Shown one piece after another: positions 17,753 through 26,500 of a stretch of DNA of 64,000 bases (within the stretch, counting starts at the first letter, position 1; each line of letters begins with the position of its first letter). This DNA comes from Microvirga roseola (GTDB lineage: Bacteria > Pseudomonadota > Alphaproteobacteria > Rhizobiales > Beijerinckiaceae). A program made the translations under genes and the position numbers. Below the pieces are notes generated by a model, which did not search any database, was not told the DNA's origin, and worked only from the letters and a program-made list of their open reading frames with translations. The stretch is taken from the NCBI RefSeq assembly GCF_020866965.1, contig NZ_JAJATX010000013.1:17608-81607 (forward strand). Reading direction: 5' to 3'.

Positions 17753-18745
17753 CTACTCGGCCGCCTTCAGGGATGCCTCGCCCCGGGACACATGCGCCAC
17801 CGCATCCCGCAGGATCTGCAGGTTCGCGCCCGGCTTGACCGCCTCCGTCGCCAGGTGCCGGCGGTAGGCCCGCGCGCCGGGGCGTCCGGTGAAGAGGCCG
17901 AGCATATGGCGGGTCATGTTGTGCAGGCGCTCGCCTTCCGCCAGACGGGCCGCGACATAGGGCTCGTAAGCCTCGACGGCCTCGAAGGCATCCGCCACGG
18001 GCGGGGTCTCCCCGTAGAGCTCGGAATCGACGGCCAGAAGGATCTCCGGCTCCTGATAGGCGATGCGGCCCAGCATCACGCCGTCCACATGCTGCAGGTG
18101 CGCGTGGATCTCGGCCCAGGTCTTGATGCCGCCATTGATGGCGATGGGCAGGTCGGGACGCGCCGCCTTCAACCGGTAGACCCGGTCGTAGTCGAGGGGC
18201 GGAATGTCCCGGTTCTCCTTCGGCGACAGGCCCTTCAGCCAGGCCTTGCGGGCATGGACCGTCAGCTCGTCGCAGCCCGCCGCCACGACGCATTCGGTGA
18301 GCCGGTTCAGGGCTTCTTCCGTATCCTGCTCGTCCACGCCGATGCGGCACTTCAGCGTTACGGGAAGCGAGGCAACGGCCTTCATGGCGGCGACGCAATC
18401 GCCCACCAGCACCGGCTCCTGCATCAGGCAGGCCCCGAAACGGCCGTTCTGCACCCGGTCGGAGGGGCAGCCCACATTGAGGTTGATCTCGTCATAGCCG
18501 AAATCGGCGCAGATCCGGGCAGCCTCCGCCAGCTCCTTCGGGTCCGACCCGCCGAGCTGCACCGCCACCGGATGCTCGGCCTTGGAGAAGCCCAGAAGCC
18601 GCTCCCGCGGCCCATGGATCACCGCCCCGGTCGTGACCATCTCGGTATAAAGCCGCGCCCGGCGCGACATGACGCGGTGGAACGAACGGCAGTGCCGGTC
18701 GGTCCATTCCATCATGGGGGCAACGGTGAAGAATTTCTGGGTCAT
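17753..18745 (-). CDS. dusA: tRNA-dihydrouridine synthase DusA
   Basis: FMN enzyme reducing uridines 20/20a in the tRNA D-loop. The 330-residue protein opens with FTVAPMMEWTDRHCR near residue 6. It carries the DusA-specific NVGCPSDRVQNGRFGACLM near residue 91 with the catalytic cysteine, and the FMN phosphate site AINGGIKTW near 202. The KENRDIPPLDY segment also marks the DusA subfamily. The gene is divergent from the DnaB-like ATPase region. Confidence 0.95.
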   Translation of the reverse strand: MTQKFFTVAPMMEWTDRHCRSFHRVMSRRARLYTEMVTTGAVIHGPRERLLGFSKAEHPVAVQLGGSDPKELAEAARICADFGYDEINLNVGCPSDRVQNGRFGACLMQEPVLVGDCVAAMKAVASLPVTLKCRIGVDEQDTEEALNRLTECVVAAGCDELTVHARKAWLKGLSPKENRDIPPLDYDRVYRLKAARPDLPIAINGGIKTWAEIHAHLQHVDGVMLGRIAYQEPEILLAVDSELYGETPPVADAFEAVEAYEPYVAARLAEGERLHNMTRHMLGLFTGRPGARAYRRHLATEAVKPGANLQILRDAVAHVSRGEASLKAAE

Positions 18746-19096
18746 CTCTCGGAGTTGCTATGGGCTTGGGGCGCCTGGAGCAGGCCTTTTCCAATATGGG
18801 GACGAGGATCTCAAGGAAAATAAGTGTGAGCGGCGTCGCGGGAGAGCCTGGTGCGAACACTGGGCATTGGATGCACCGGACGTGGCAACGCGATGAACAG
18901 GATTTCGCCCTTGTATCTCACTGCGCGTTTTCGACCGGCAACACATGAGCTATAGTCCGATTCCGGCGCGGTCCACGCCTCCCCCCTCCACAGGGAAAGT
19001 ACAAGTCATACAGGGCTATCCGATCATCGAACCGACTGTTCGAGCACCAAGCATAAGGAGGGATTGCAAGTATTGCTCGCAATAGGAGGTTTATCG
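18746..19096. other. 351-bp intergenic gap with no recognised gene
   Basis: No convincing reading frame or structured RNA is visible here. Base composition is lower in G+C than in the flanks and stays so through the next gene, suggesting that the gap and the following gene arrived together. Two purine-rich ribosome-site-like motifs precede the ATPase gene; the second, AGGAGG at 19085-19090, sets its start. Confidence 0.5.
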
Positions 19097-19810
19097 ATGA
19101 AGCTGTCCGCTCCAATCTATCGCTTGAAGCGCAAAGCGAAGCTCCTGTCCCGACAGGAAAGTATTCCGCTACACCAGGCGCTTGACCAAGTTGCCTTTCA
19201 CGAAGGGTTTGGCAGTTGGAGCCTGCTCGCTGCCGGATACCCTTCGCTTACGCCCGCCAGCAAGCCGTTCGCGCAATTAGCGCCTGGAGATCTCGTGTTG
19301 GTGGGTGCGCGACCGGGACAAGGCAAAACCTTGATGAGCCTTGAGCTTGCGGTCGAAGCGATGAAGGCGGGAGAACGCAGCGCCTTTTATACTCTGGAAT
19401 ATACAGAGAAAGATGTCCTGGATCGTTTTCGCGTTATCGGGGTGGAACCGGCGCAATTCAATGACCTGTTCAAGCTCGATTGCTCTGATGTCATCAATGC
19501 CGACTACATCATGAGGACACTGGCGGCAGCGCCTCGCGGCACATTGGTGGTTATCGACTACCTGCAATTGCTCGATCAGGGGCGTGAGAACCCGGCATTG
19601 GGGGTTCAGGTTGAAGCGCTAAAATCATTTGCGCAGGATCGCGGTATGATCTTGGTCTTTATCGCTCAAATCCACCGCTCGTACGACCCTTCGAAGAAAC
19701 CGTGCCCTGATGCTCGAGATGTCCGGCTGCCGAACCCGCTGGACCTGAAGCTCTTCAATGAGCTGTGCTTTTTGAACGGTGGTGAGGTCCAGTTTCAGGC
19801 GGTGAATTAG
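19097..19810 (+). CDS. solitary DnaB/RadA-type P-loop ATPase with N-terminal helical domain
   Basis: A 237-residue protein from the ATG at 19097, placed by AGGAGG seven bases upstream. The first 50 residues (LKRKAKLLSRQESIPLHQAL, then VAFHEGFGSWSLLAA) form a basic helical module that I have seen attached to other small rhizobial proteins. After it comes a RecA-like core: Walker A GARPGQGKT near residue 74, YTLEYTE near 102, and Walker B VVIDYLQLLDQ near 155, then FIAQIHRS. This is the replicative-helicase ATPase fold without the DnaG-interacting domain, much shorter than DnaB (about 450-500). The role is unknown. Flanking composition suggests acquisition. Confidence 0.65.
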   Translation: MKLSAPIYRLKRKAKLLSRQESIPLHQALDQVAFHEGFGSWSLLAAGYPSLTPASKPFAQLAPGDLVLVGARPGQGKTLMSLELAVEAMKAGERSAFYTLEYTEKDVLDRFRVIGVEPAQFNDLFKLDCSDVINADYIMRTLAAAPRGTLVVIDYLQLLDQGRENPALGVQVEALKSFAQDRGMILVFIAQIHRSYDPSKKPCPDARDVRLPNPLDLKLFNELCFLNGGEVQFQAVN

Positions 19811-19830
19811 AGATTTCATCGGAATCTCGG

Positions 19831-19860
19831 ACCGCGGACCGGATCAAACGTCCGCGGTTT
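19831..19860 (+). terminator. intrinsic terminator after the DnaB-like ATPase gene
   Basis: A 9-bp perfect stem (ACCGCGGAC/GTCCGCGGT) with a ten-base loop is followed by TTT, 20 bases after the stop. A weaker 6-bp hairpin lies just before it. Confidence 0.6.
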
Positions 19861-19926
19861 GGCCTTCGGCAGTTATGGACTCCCAAGTTCGCCGCACGGC
19901 TTTGGAAGGACGACGGCCCTGCCCTT

Positions 19927-20397
19927 TCAAACCACCCCCGCCACCTTTGCGTCCAGCACCTTGGCCGCATCCTGCGGGCTCAGCTTCACCTGAAGCCCGC
20001 GCTGTCCTCCGTTGATGAAGACTTGCGCGTGCTCGAAGGCCGATTGCTCGATCAGGGTCGGCACGCGTTTCTTCTGGCCGAAGGGGCTGATGCCGCCGAC
20101 ATGGTAGCCGGTGATGCGCTCGGCATCGACGGGCTTCATCATCTGCGCCGCCTTGCCGCCGAGGCCTGAGGCCAGCTTCTTCAGGTTCACCTCCCGGTCG
20201 GAGGGCACGACCACGCAGGCGGGCTTGTTGTCGACCAGGACCATGAGGGTCTTGAGGACGCTGTTGGGGTCGGCCCCCATGGCCTCCGCCGCCTGCAGGC
20301 CGATGCGCTCCGCATTCGGGTCGTAGTCGTAAGAATGGACCGTGAAGGAAACGCCCGCCTGCTGGAGAGCGAGCGTGGCGCGGGTCGTCCTGGACAT
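19927..20397 (-). CDS. ybaK: Cys-tRNA(Pro) deacylase YbaK/EbsC family
   Basis: Trans-editing enzyme that removes cysteine mischarged on tRNA-Pro. The 156-residue sequence matches the YbaK fold: YDYDPNAERIGLQAAEAMG near residue 24, VFKTL-like SVLKTLMVLVD near 46 with the conserved lysine, then GGISPFGQKKR near 102. The length is normal. It lies 34 bases downstream of ureE on the same strand. Confidence 0.88.
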   Translation of the reverse strand: MSRTTRATLALQQAGVSFTVHSYDYDPNAERIGLQAAEAMGADPNSVLKTLMVLVDNKPACVVVPSDREVNLKKLASGLGGKAAQMMKPVDAERITGYHVGGISPFGQKKRVPTLIEQSAFEHAQVFINGGQRGLQVKLSPQDAAKVLDAKVAGVV

Positions 20398-20431
20398 GGC
20401 TTTTCAGAAGGCAGGAAAGGCTTTCAGCCGA

Positions 20432-21046
20432 TCAGTGATCGTGCTTGTGCCCGTGGTGGTGGTGATGACCGCACCCGCAGCCGGGGCCATGCTCGTGATG
20501 ATGGTCATGGTGGTGCTCGTGCTTATGGTCGTGCGCGTGGCCATGGCCGTGAGCGTGCCCATGATCATGGCCATGGCCATGATGGTGGTGATGGTCGTGC
20601 CCGTGGTCATGATCGCAGACATGGGCGCTGCGCTCCGGCTTGAAGGGGCGCTCCACCGGGGTTGCGGTGCAGCCCTGCCCACGGGCGAGTTCGGCAAGAG
20701 CCGGGCTGTCCTCGATATAGATTGCGTCCGCGGTGATCTCGGCCTGGCCGTGCTGGCTCCCGAGATGCCAGGCGAGCCGCATGAGGCGCAGGGGATTCTC
20801 GGCCCGGATCTCAAGGAGCTTCTCGGAGGCCGCCTTCACCTGCACGAGGTTTCCGTCCTCCAGCCGCAGCGCGTCGCCGTCGTTGATGGTGGTCTCCATG
20901 TCGAGGTCGAGCACGATCTCGGTGCCGCCCTCTCCCTTCAGCGCCGCCTGACGGCGGTTTCTGGCTGCGTAGTCCAGGGTCACCGTATCGACGACACGGT
21001 CGGCCCTCACGGCGGGCTTGCGGACGATGGTGGCGACGCGGGGCAT
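20432..21046 (-). CDS. ureE: urease accessory protein UreE with long His-rich tail
   Basis: Nickel metallochaperone for urease activation. The 204-residue product has the UreE N-terminal beta domain, then the metal-binding C-terminal domain (NPLRLMRLAWHLGSQHGQAEI near residue 85, containing the conserved GSQH histidine). A tail of about 60 residues follows that is mostly His, Asp and Gly with a Cys-Gly-Cys. Tails like this bind many nickel ions. No ureABC or ureFGD genes are in the window; the neighbours are purine-degradation genes whose pathway ends in urea, a plausible functional link. Confidence 0.9.
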   Translation of the reverse strand: MPRVATIVRKPAVRADRVVDTVTLDYAARNRRQAALKGEGGTEIVLDLDMETTINDGDALRLEDGNLVQVKAASEKLLEIRAENPLRLMRLAWHLGSQHGQAEITADAIYIEDSPALAELARGQGCTATPVERPFKPERSAHVCDHDHGHDHHHHHGHGHDHGHAHGHGHAHDHKHEHHHDHHHEHGPGCGCGHHHHHGHKHDH

Positions 21047-21120
21047 GGCTTGATCTCGGTGAATTCGGATGAGGACTTAAGTAAGCAGGCTGCCGGCTCA
21101 ACCCAAGCCGGCTTGGAGGA

Positions 21121-21606
21121 TTAATAGCGGATCTTGTCCGGCTTGTCCGCCCAGGCGTCGAAGACGGCCTTGGCCTCCAGGCTCGGCAAATGGTCCATGG
21201 GGATCAGGCGCTCGGAGGCGGGCTTGGGGATCTCGTTGTAGATCAGGCTGTCGTCGAAGCCGATCTCCGCCGCATCCTGGCGGGTATTGGCATAGACGAT
21301 GCGCGAGACCCTGGCCCAGTAGGCGGAGGCGAGACACATGGGGCACGGCTCGCAGCTCGTATAGAGGGTGGCGCCTTCGAGCGCGAAGTCGCCCACGGCC
21401 TCGCAGGCCCGGCGGATCGCCGTGACCTCCGCGTGCGCGGTCGGGTCTTTGGTGGAGGTCACCTGATTCCAGCCCTCGGCCAGGACCTGGCCGTCGCGCA
21501 CGATCACGGCGCCGAAGGGGCCGCCGGCGCCCTCGTCCATGTGCTCGCGCGAGAGGTCGATGGCGCGCTTGAGATAGCGCTGATCGTCGGTCTTCATGTC
21601 GCTCAT
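21121..21606 (-). CDS. guaD: guanine deaminase / nucleoside deaminase (CDA superfamily)
   Basis: Zinc deaminase of 161 residues. The active-site motif HAEVTAIRRACE lies near residue 58 (His ligand and proton-shuttling Glu). The two cysteine ligands are in SCEPCPMCLASAYWA near 89. The C-terminus ending DKIRY, together with the position next to xanthine dehydrogenase genes, fits the small GuaD type that turns guanine into xanthine. A tRNA adenosine deaminase (TadA) is the main alternative. It is five bases from xdhC. Confidence 0.82.
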   Translation of the reverse strand: MSDMKTDDQRYLKRAIDLSREHMDEGAGGPFGAVIVRDGQVLAEGWNQVTSTKDPTAHAEVTAIRRACEAVGDFALEGATLYTSCEPCPMCLASAYWARVSRIVYANTRQDAAEIGFDDSLIYNEIPKPASERLIPMDHLPSLEAKAVFDAWADKPDKIRY

Positions 21607-21611
21607 GCAGG

Positions 21612-22577
21612 TTATGTATCGTTTGAGGCGGCGGGAGGCGAGAGGTTTTGCGCCAGGGGACCGTGCTCCCGGACCTGGAGAAGCTGAGCCGTCACCGAAG
21701 CCGCGATCACCGCCGGGTCCTTGTCCGCGATGCCGGGCAGCCCGATGGGGCAGACGAGGGAGCGGACTTTGTCCGCCGCCAAGCCCAGCTCCTGGAAACG
21801 CTTCTCGAACCGCGCCCGCTTCGTGGCGCTGCCGATCAGGCCGACATAGGGAAAATCACGCCTGAGCGCCGCCGCCGTGATCGCCATGTCGAGGGGGTGG
21901 TCGTGGGTCATGACCAGGATCAGCGCATTGGGCGGCGCCTGCTCGATCTCTGCCTCCGGGTCCTTCATGCGGACAGCCGTGGCGTTCGCCGGGATATGGG
22001 AGGGAAAGGCGTCCTCCCGGTCGTCGAGCCAGCAGACGGCGAACGGCAGGGGCGCAAGCGCCAGGACAAGGGCCCGCCCTACATGGCCCGCCCCGAAGAC
22101 GAGGACGGGCGTGCGGGCCTCGCCATGGGTCTCGCGCCACCCGGTCCAGGCGTCATCGCCCACCGCCGAGGAGAGATCCCGGACCACACGACCATCCTCC
22201 AGGCGGCATTCGACCTCGAAGACGTCGCCTCCGCCCTCCGCCTCGACAAGAGGCGCAAGGTTGTCCAGGTCGCGCCTGTCGAAAGTCTCGACCAGGATCT
22301 TCACGCGCCCGCCGCAGCACTGGCCGAGATCCGGTCCCAGCGCCTGATCGACCATGCGGGCGGGCCCTCGCCCTTGCGCCAGCATTTCGCGGGCAATGTC
22401 GAGGATGCGGAATTCGAGCTGGCCGCCGCCGATCGTGCCATGGAAGGCTCCGTCCGGACGCACGACCATGCGCGCGCCGACCTCCCGGGGCGCGGAGCCC
22501 TTCACATCGTGCACGGTAATGAGGGCCGCCGCATCATGCCGGGCGACGAGATCGGCGAGCTGCCGCCACACTCTCAC
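21612..22577 (-). CDS. xdhC: xanthine dehydrogenase accessory protein XdhC
   Basis: Molybdenum-cofactor chaperone that sulfurates and inserts the cofactor into XdhB. The 321-residue sequence has the N-terminal GTIGGGQLEF and LGQCCGGRVKIL motifs (near residues 47 and 85). The Rossmann motif VFGAGHVGRALV near 159 follows, then LIGSATKRARFEKRF near 254. It overlaps xdhB by four bases, as is common for this operon. Confidence 0.92.
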   Translation of the reverse strand: MRVWRQLADLVARHDAAALITVHDVKGSAPREVGARMVVRPDGAFHGTIGGGQLEFRILDIAREMLAQGRGPARMVDQALGPDLGQCCGGRVKILVETFDRRDLDNLAPLVEAEGGGDVFEVECRLEDGRVVRDLSSAVGDDAWTGWRETHGEARTPVLVFGAGHVGRALVLALAPLPFAVCWLDDREDAFPSHIPANATAVRMKDPEAEIEQAPPNALILVMTHDHPLDMAITAAALRRDFPYVGLIGSATKRARFEKRFQELGLAADKVRSLVCPIGLPGIADKDPAVIAASVTAQLLQVREHGPLAQNLSPPAASNDT

Positions 22578-24901
22578 CCCATCGGCCTCCCCCGAAGGGC
22601 CTCGCAGGCGCTTAAGACAGCCTCAGGCGTTACAGGCGCATTCAGCGGCACGGGCTGCGAGGGGTCGAGCGCATGGATCGCATCGGCCATGGCGCAGAAG
22701 ACGCTGTTCGCCAGCATGACCGGCGGCTCGCCCACGGCCTTGGAGCGGTAGATCGTCTCCTCCCGGTTGGCATTGGGATAGAGCGACACGCGGAAATCGG
22801 CGGGAACGTCGGAGGCGACGGGAATCTTGTAGGTGGAAGGCGCGTGGGTCAGGAGCCGCCCTTCCCTGCTGAAGACCAGCTCCTCCGTGGTGAGCCAGCC
22901 CATGCCCTGCACGAAACCGCCTTCGATCTGGCCGATATCGATGGCTGGGTTCAGGGACTGGCCGACATCGTGCAGGATGTCCGCGCGCAGCAGCCTGTTC
23001 TCGCCTGTAAGCGTGTCGACGACAACCTCGGAACAAGCCGCCCCATAGGCGAAATAGAAGAAGGGCCGGCCCGTGGCCTTCTCGCGATCCCAGGTGATCT
23101 TCGGCGTCTTGTAGTGACCCGCCTCCGAGAGGTTGATGCGGGCGATGACGCATTTCCTCACCAGTTCCTCGAAGGGCATGCTCTCGTTGCCGACGAAAAC
23201 CCTGTCGTCGCGGAATTCGATCTGCTCTTCAGGCACGCCGTGGACCTCAGCCGCATGATCGATCATGCGCCGCTTGATGGCGCCTGCCGCGATGCGGGCC
23301 GCCATGCCGTTGAGGTCGGAACCCGAGGACGCCGCCGTCGGCGAGGTGTTGGGCACCTTCGCGGTCGTGGTCGCCGTGATGCGCACGCGCTCCATGGCGA
23401 TGCCGAACTCCTCGGCTACCACCTGCGCCACCTTGATGTAGAGCCCCTGCCCCATCTCGGTGCCGCCGTGGTTCAGGTGCACGGAGCCGTCCTGATAGAC
23501 ATGCACCAGGGCACCCGCCTGGTTGAGCTGGGTCAGCGTGAAGCTGATGCCGAATTTCACAGGGGTGAGCGCAATGCCGCGCTTCATAATCGGCGAGGAA
23601 GCGTTGAAGGCCGCGATCTCCTCACGTCGCGCCCGGTAATCCGACGAACGCTCCAGCGTCTGCACGAGGCCGAGCAGCGTATCGGTCTCCTCCACCTCCA
23701 TCCCGTAGGGCGTGAGGTTCTCGCCTGGCCGGTAGAAATTGGCGTAGCGCACGTCGAGCGGATCGCGGCCCGTCGCCCAGGCGATCTGGTCGATCACATG
23801 CTCGATGGCGAGCAGTCCCTGCGGCCCGCCGAAGCCACGAAACGCCGTGTTGGAGACCGTGTTCGTCCTCAGCCGCTTCGAGGCGATGCGCGCCGAAGGC
23901 AGCCAATAGGCATTGTCCGCATGGAACATGGCGCGGTCCACCACGCCGCCGGAGAGATCCGCCGAATAGCCGCAGCGTGCGAGAAGGTCGACCGCATAGC
24001 CCTGGATGCGGCCCTCATCGTCGAAGCCCGCCTTCCAGTCGCAGCGGAAATCGTGCCGCTTGCCGGTGAGGATGAAGTCGTCGTCCCGGTCGAGGCGCAG
24101 CTTGCAGGGCCGTCCGGTCACACGGGCCGCGAGCGCAGCGGTGACGGCCCATTGCGTCGCCTGGCTTTCCTTGCCGCCGAAGCCGCCGCCCATGCGGCGC
24201 GTCTCGCAGGTCACGTAGGCGTCGGGAAGATCGAGGACGCGGGCGACCACATGCTGCACCTCCGTGGGGTGCTGCGTCGAGGAATAGACGTGCATGTCGC
24301 CATCCTCGCCCGGCACCGCCAGCGCGACCTGGCCTTCGAGATAGAAATGCTCCTGTCCGCCGACTCGGAACTGCCCATTGAGCTGTCTGGGCGACGCGGC
24401 GATGGCGGCTTCCGCATCCCCGCGGCCGAAGGCATAGTCCGGCAGCACGGTTTCCCCGCGCTCCAGCGCATCCTCGACCGTGACGCTGGGCGTCTCAACC
24501 TCGATTTCCATCACCGCTTTCTTGACGGCATGGCGCGCGATCTCGCGGCTGGTTGCGACGACGGCAAACACGGCCTGACCGTGAAAGCCGATCTCGTTCT
24601 CCACGAACAGCGGATCGTCCCCGAAAACGGGCGAGACGTCGTTCTTGCCCGGAATATCGGCAGCCGTGAGGACCGCGACGACGCCGGGGATGCTGCGCAC
24701 GGTGGACACGTCGAGGGAGATCAGCCTTCCCCGCGCCTTCGGCGCCTGGCCGATCGCCACATGCAGCGTGCCCTCGGGCTCGCGGATATCGTCGATATAC
24801 TGCGCGGTGCCCTGCACATGCTTGGGAGCGGAATCGTGCGGCAGCGGCTTTCGGACGTGGCGAAGGGTTTCCATGTCGCCGGGTTTCATCGGTGCATTCA
24901 T
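22574..24901 (-). CDS. xdhB: xanthine dehydrogenase molybdopterin-binding subunit XdhB
   Basis: Large catalytic subunit (775 residues) holding the molybdenum cofactor and oxidising hypoxanthine and xanthine to urate. Visible signatures are FGGKESQATQW near residue 240, NTAFRGFGGPQG near 340 with the substrate-binding Arg, GGTEMGQGLY near 480, and the catalytic Glu in KAVGEPPVML near 720. The length is normal for the two-subunit bacterial type. It lies four bases after xdhA. Confidence 0.95.
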   Translation of the reverse strand: MNAPMKPGDMETLRHVRKPLPHDSAPKHVQGTAQYIDDIREPEGTLHVAIGQAPKARGRLISLDVSTVRSIPGVVAVLTAADIPGKNDVSPVFGDDPLFVENEIGFHGQAVFAVVATSREIARHAVKKAVMEIEVETPSVTVEDALERGETVLPDYAFGRGDAEAAIAASPRQLNGQFRVGGQEHFYLEGQVALAVPGEDGDMHVYSSTQHPTEVQHVVARVLDLPDAYVTCETRRMGGGFGGKESQATQWAVTAALAARVTGRPCKLRLDRDDDFILTGKRHDFRCDWKAGFDDEGRIQGYAVDLLARCGYSADLSGGVVDRAMFHADNAYWLPSARIASKRLRTNTVSNTAFRGFGGPQGLLAIEHVIDQIAWATGRDPLDVRYANFYRPGENLTPYGMEVEETDTLLGLVQTLERSSDYRARREEIAAFNASSPIMKRGIALTPVKFGISFTLTQLNQAGALVHVYQDGSVHLNHGGTEMGQGLYIKVAQVVAEEFGIAMERVRITATTTAKVPNTSPTAASSGSDLNGMAARIAAGAIKRRMIDHAAEVHGVPEEQIEFRDDRVFVGNESMPFEELVRKCVIARINLSEAGHYKTPKITWDREKATGRPFFYFAYGAACSEVVVDTLTGENRLLRADILHDVGQSLNPAIDIGQIEGGFVQGMGWLTTEELVFSREGRLLTHAPSTYKIPVASDVPADFRVSLYPNANREETIYRSKAVGEPPVMLANSVFCAMADAIHALDPSQPVPLNAPVTPEAVLSACEALRGRPMG

Positions 24902-24905
24902 GACC

Positions 24906-26387
24906 CTACTCCGCCGCTTCGAGCGCCTCGCGCTGGCCGACGATGCGGGTTGCGCGGGTCTGGCCGGAGGCCGTTTCGCTCAAGGCCTTGAACAGGAGGT
25001 TGCGGGCGACGGTGCTGCGATAGGCGGCCGAGGCCCGGTGATCGTCAAGTGGCTGGTAATCGCGCCCCATGGCAGCTAGCGCCTCGCCCCAGGACGACGG
25101 CTCATCGAGCGAGATGCCCACGAGCGCCCGTTCCGCCTCCGCAGCCCGCTTCGGGATGCCCGCCATCCCGCCGAAGGCGATGCGGACCTGCCGGATCGTG
25201 CGGCCCTCGAGGGTAAACCTGAAGGCTCCCATGACGGCGGAAATGTCCTCGTCGAAGCGCTTCGAGACCTTGTAGGCGCGGAAAATCTCGTCCGCCTTCA
25301 GCTTCGGCACGGTCACGCGGCGTACGTATTCACCGAGCTGCCGGTCCTGCCTGCGATAGGCGAGGAAGAAGTCCTCGAGGGGAAGCGTACGGACCCGATC
25401 GCCCTGCCGCAGCTCCAGCTCCGCACCGAGCGCGATCAGCGCCGGGGGCAGATCGCCGATGGGCGAGCCGTTGGCGATATTGCCGCCGACCGTGCCCGAA
25501 GCGCGGACCTGGGCCGATCCGAAGCGGCGCACAAGCTCGCCGAGATCGGGATCGAGATGGGCGAGCGAGGAAGAGGCCTCTGCATGGGTCGCCGTCGCGC
25601 CGATGACAATCGCCTCCGCGCTGTCGTCGATGACATCGAGCCCGGCGACGCGCCCAAGCCAGATGATCTTTTCCAGCTCGGCCATGCCCTTGGTGATCCA
25701 GAGGCCCACATCGGTGCATCCGGCGACGAGCGTCGCGTCGGGATGCGCGGCATAAAGAGCAGCAAGCGAATCCTCGCTGGCGGGAGCGGCGAAGAAGCTC
25801 GCCTCATCGCCGATGAAAACGTCACGGCCGTCGGCGAGGCTCGCCAGCTCCCGCGCCGTCTGCTCATTGGCTTTCGAGAATGGGTCGCCAGGCTCTTGTC
25901 CGCAGGCGTCGAGAGCCGCATCCACGATGGGCCGGTAGCCCGTGCAGCGGCAGAGATTGCCGGCCAGCGCATCGTTGACGTGCTCGCGGCTCACGGGCCT
26001 CTCGCCATGCTGGTAGAGGGTGAACAGGCTCATCACGATGCCGGGCGTGCAGAACCCGCATTGAGAGCCATGATGGGCGACCATCGCTGCCTGGACTGGG
26101 TGTAGTTCGCCGGAGGCCGCAAGATCCTCGACCGTCACGAGCTCCGCGCCATCGACCTGACCGAGAAGCAGGATGCAGGCATTGACGGGCTCATAATGGA
26201 CACGCCCGCCCCTCACGCGCCCGAGGGCCACGGTGCAGGCACCGCAATCGCCCTCCGCGCAGCCCTCCTTCGTGCCGACCCGGCGCTCCTGGAGCCTCAA
26301 GTAGTCCAGAAGCGTGGTGCGCGGATGGAAGCCTGAAACCTCGACGGCCTGCCCCTGCCGCCAGAACCGAATTCTGTCTCGTACCAC
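24906..26387 (-). CDS. xdhA: xanthine dehydrogenase small subunit XdhA (2Fe-2S and FAD)
   Basis: The electron-transfer subunit (493 residues, GTG start). Two [2Fe-2S] clusters are present: CAEGDCGACTVALG plus a later Cys near residues 43-71, and CGFCTPG with LCRCTGY near 113-150. The FAD domain begins near 195, with SLAALYAAHPDATLVAGCTDV and GTVGGNIANGSPIGD. It is the first gene of xdhA-xdhB-xdhC-guaD, which converts guanine and hypoxanthine to urate. Confidence 0.95.
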   Translation of the reverse strand: MVRDRIRFWRQGQAVEVSGFHPRTTLLDYLRLQERRVGTKEGCAEGDCGACTVALGRVRGGRVHYEPVNACILLLGQVDGAELVTVEDLAASGELHPVQAAMVAHHGSQCGFCTPGIVMSLFTLYQHGERPVSREHVNDALAGNLCRCTGYRPIVDAALDACGQEPGDPFSKANEQTARELASLADGRDVFIGDEASFFAAPASEDSLAALYAAHPDATLVAGCTDVGLWITKGMAELEKIIWLGRVAGLDVIDDSAEAIVIGATATHAEASSSLAHLDPDLGELVRRFGSAQVRASGTVGGNIANGSPIGDLPPALIALGAELELRQGDRVRTLPLEDFFLAYRRQDRQLGEYVRRVTVPKLKADEIFRAYKVSKRFDEDISAVMGAFRFTLEGRTIRQVRIAFGGMAGIPKRAAEAERALVGISLDEPSSWGEALAAMGRDYQPLDDHRASAAYRSTVARNLLFKALSETASGQTRATRIVGQREALEAAE

Positions 26388-26500
26388 GTTCGTCCTCCGC
26401 CGGTTGACCCGGCGCCGTTATGGTGGGCCGGGTCGAAGGGCGGAGCAAGGTTTTTTCGCCGGGGACCAGCTCGATCGGGCAGGCTCCTGGCGCTCGCAGC

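Noticed and set aside
20440..20640. Repetitive DNA at 20.4-20.6 kb as a CRISPR or minisatellite
   Set aside because: The near-repeats are His/Asp/Gly codons of the UreE tail in the minus-strand reading frame.
21092..21112. Hairpin GCCGGCT/AGCCGGC between guaD and ureE as a terminator
   Set aside because: The stem is seven pairs and no T run follows in either direction; it may be a processing or attenuation structure but cannot be supported.
22673..24991. A 772-residue plus-strand open frame opposite xdhB
   Set aside because: It is an antisense shadow typical of G+C-rich DNA; the minus strand has unmistakable xanthine dehydrogenase motifs and an operon context.
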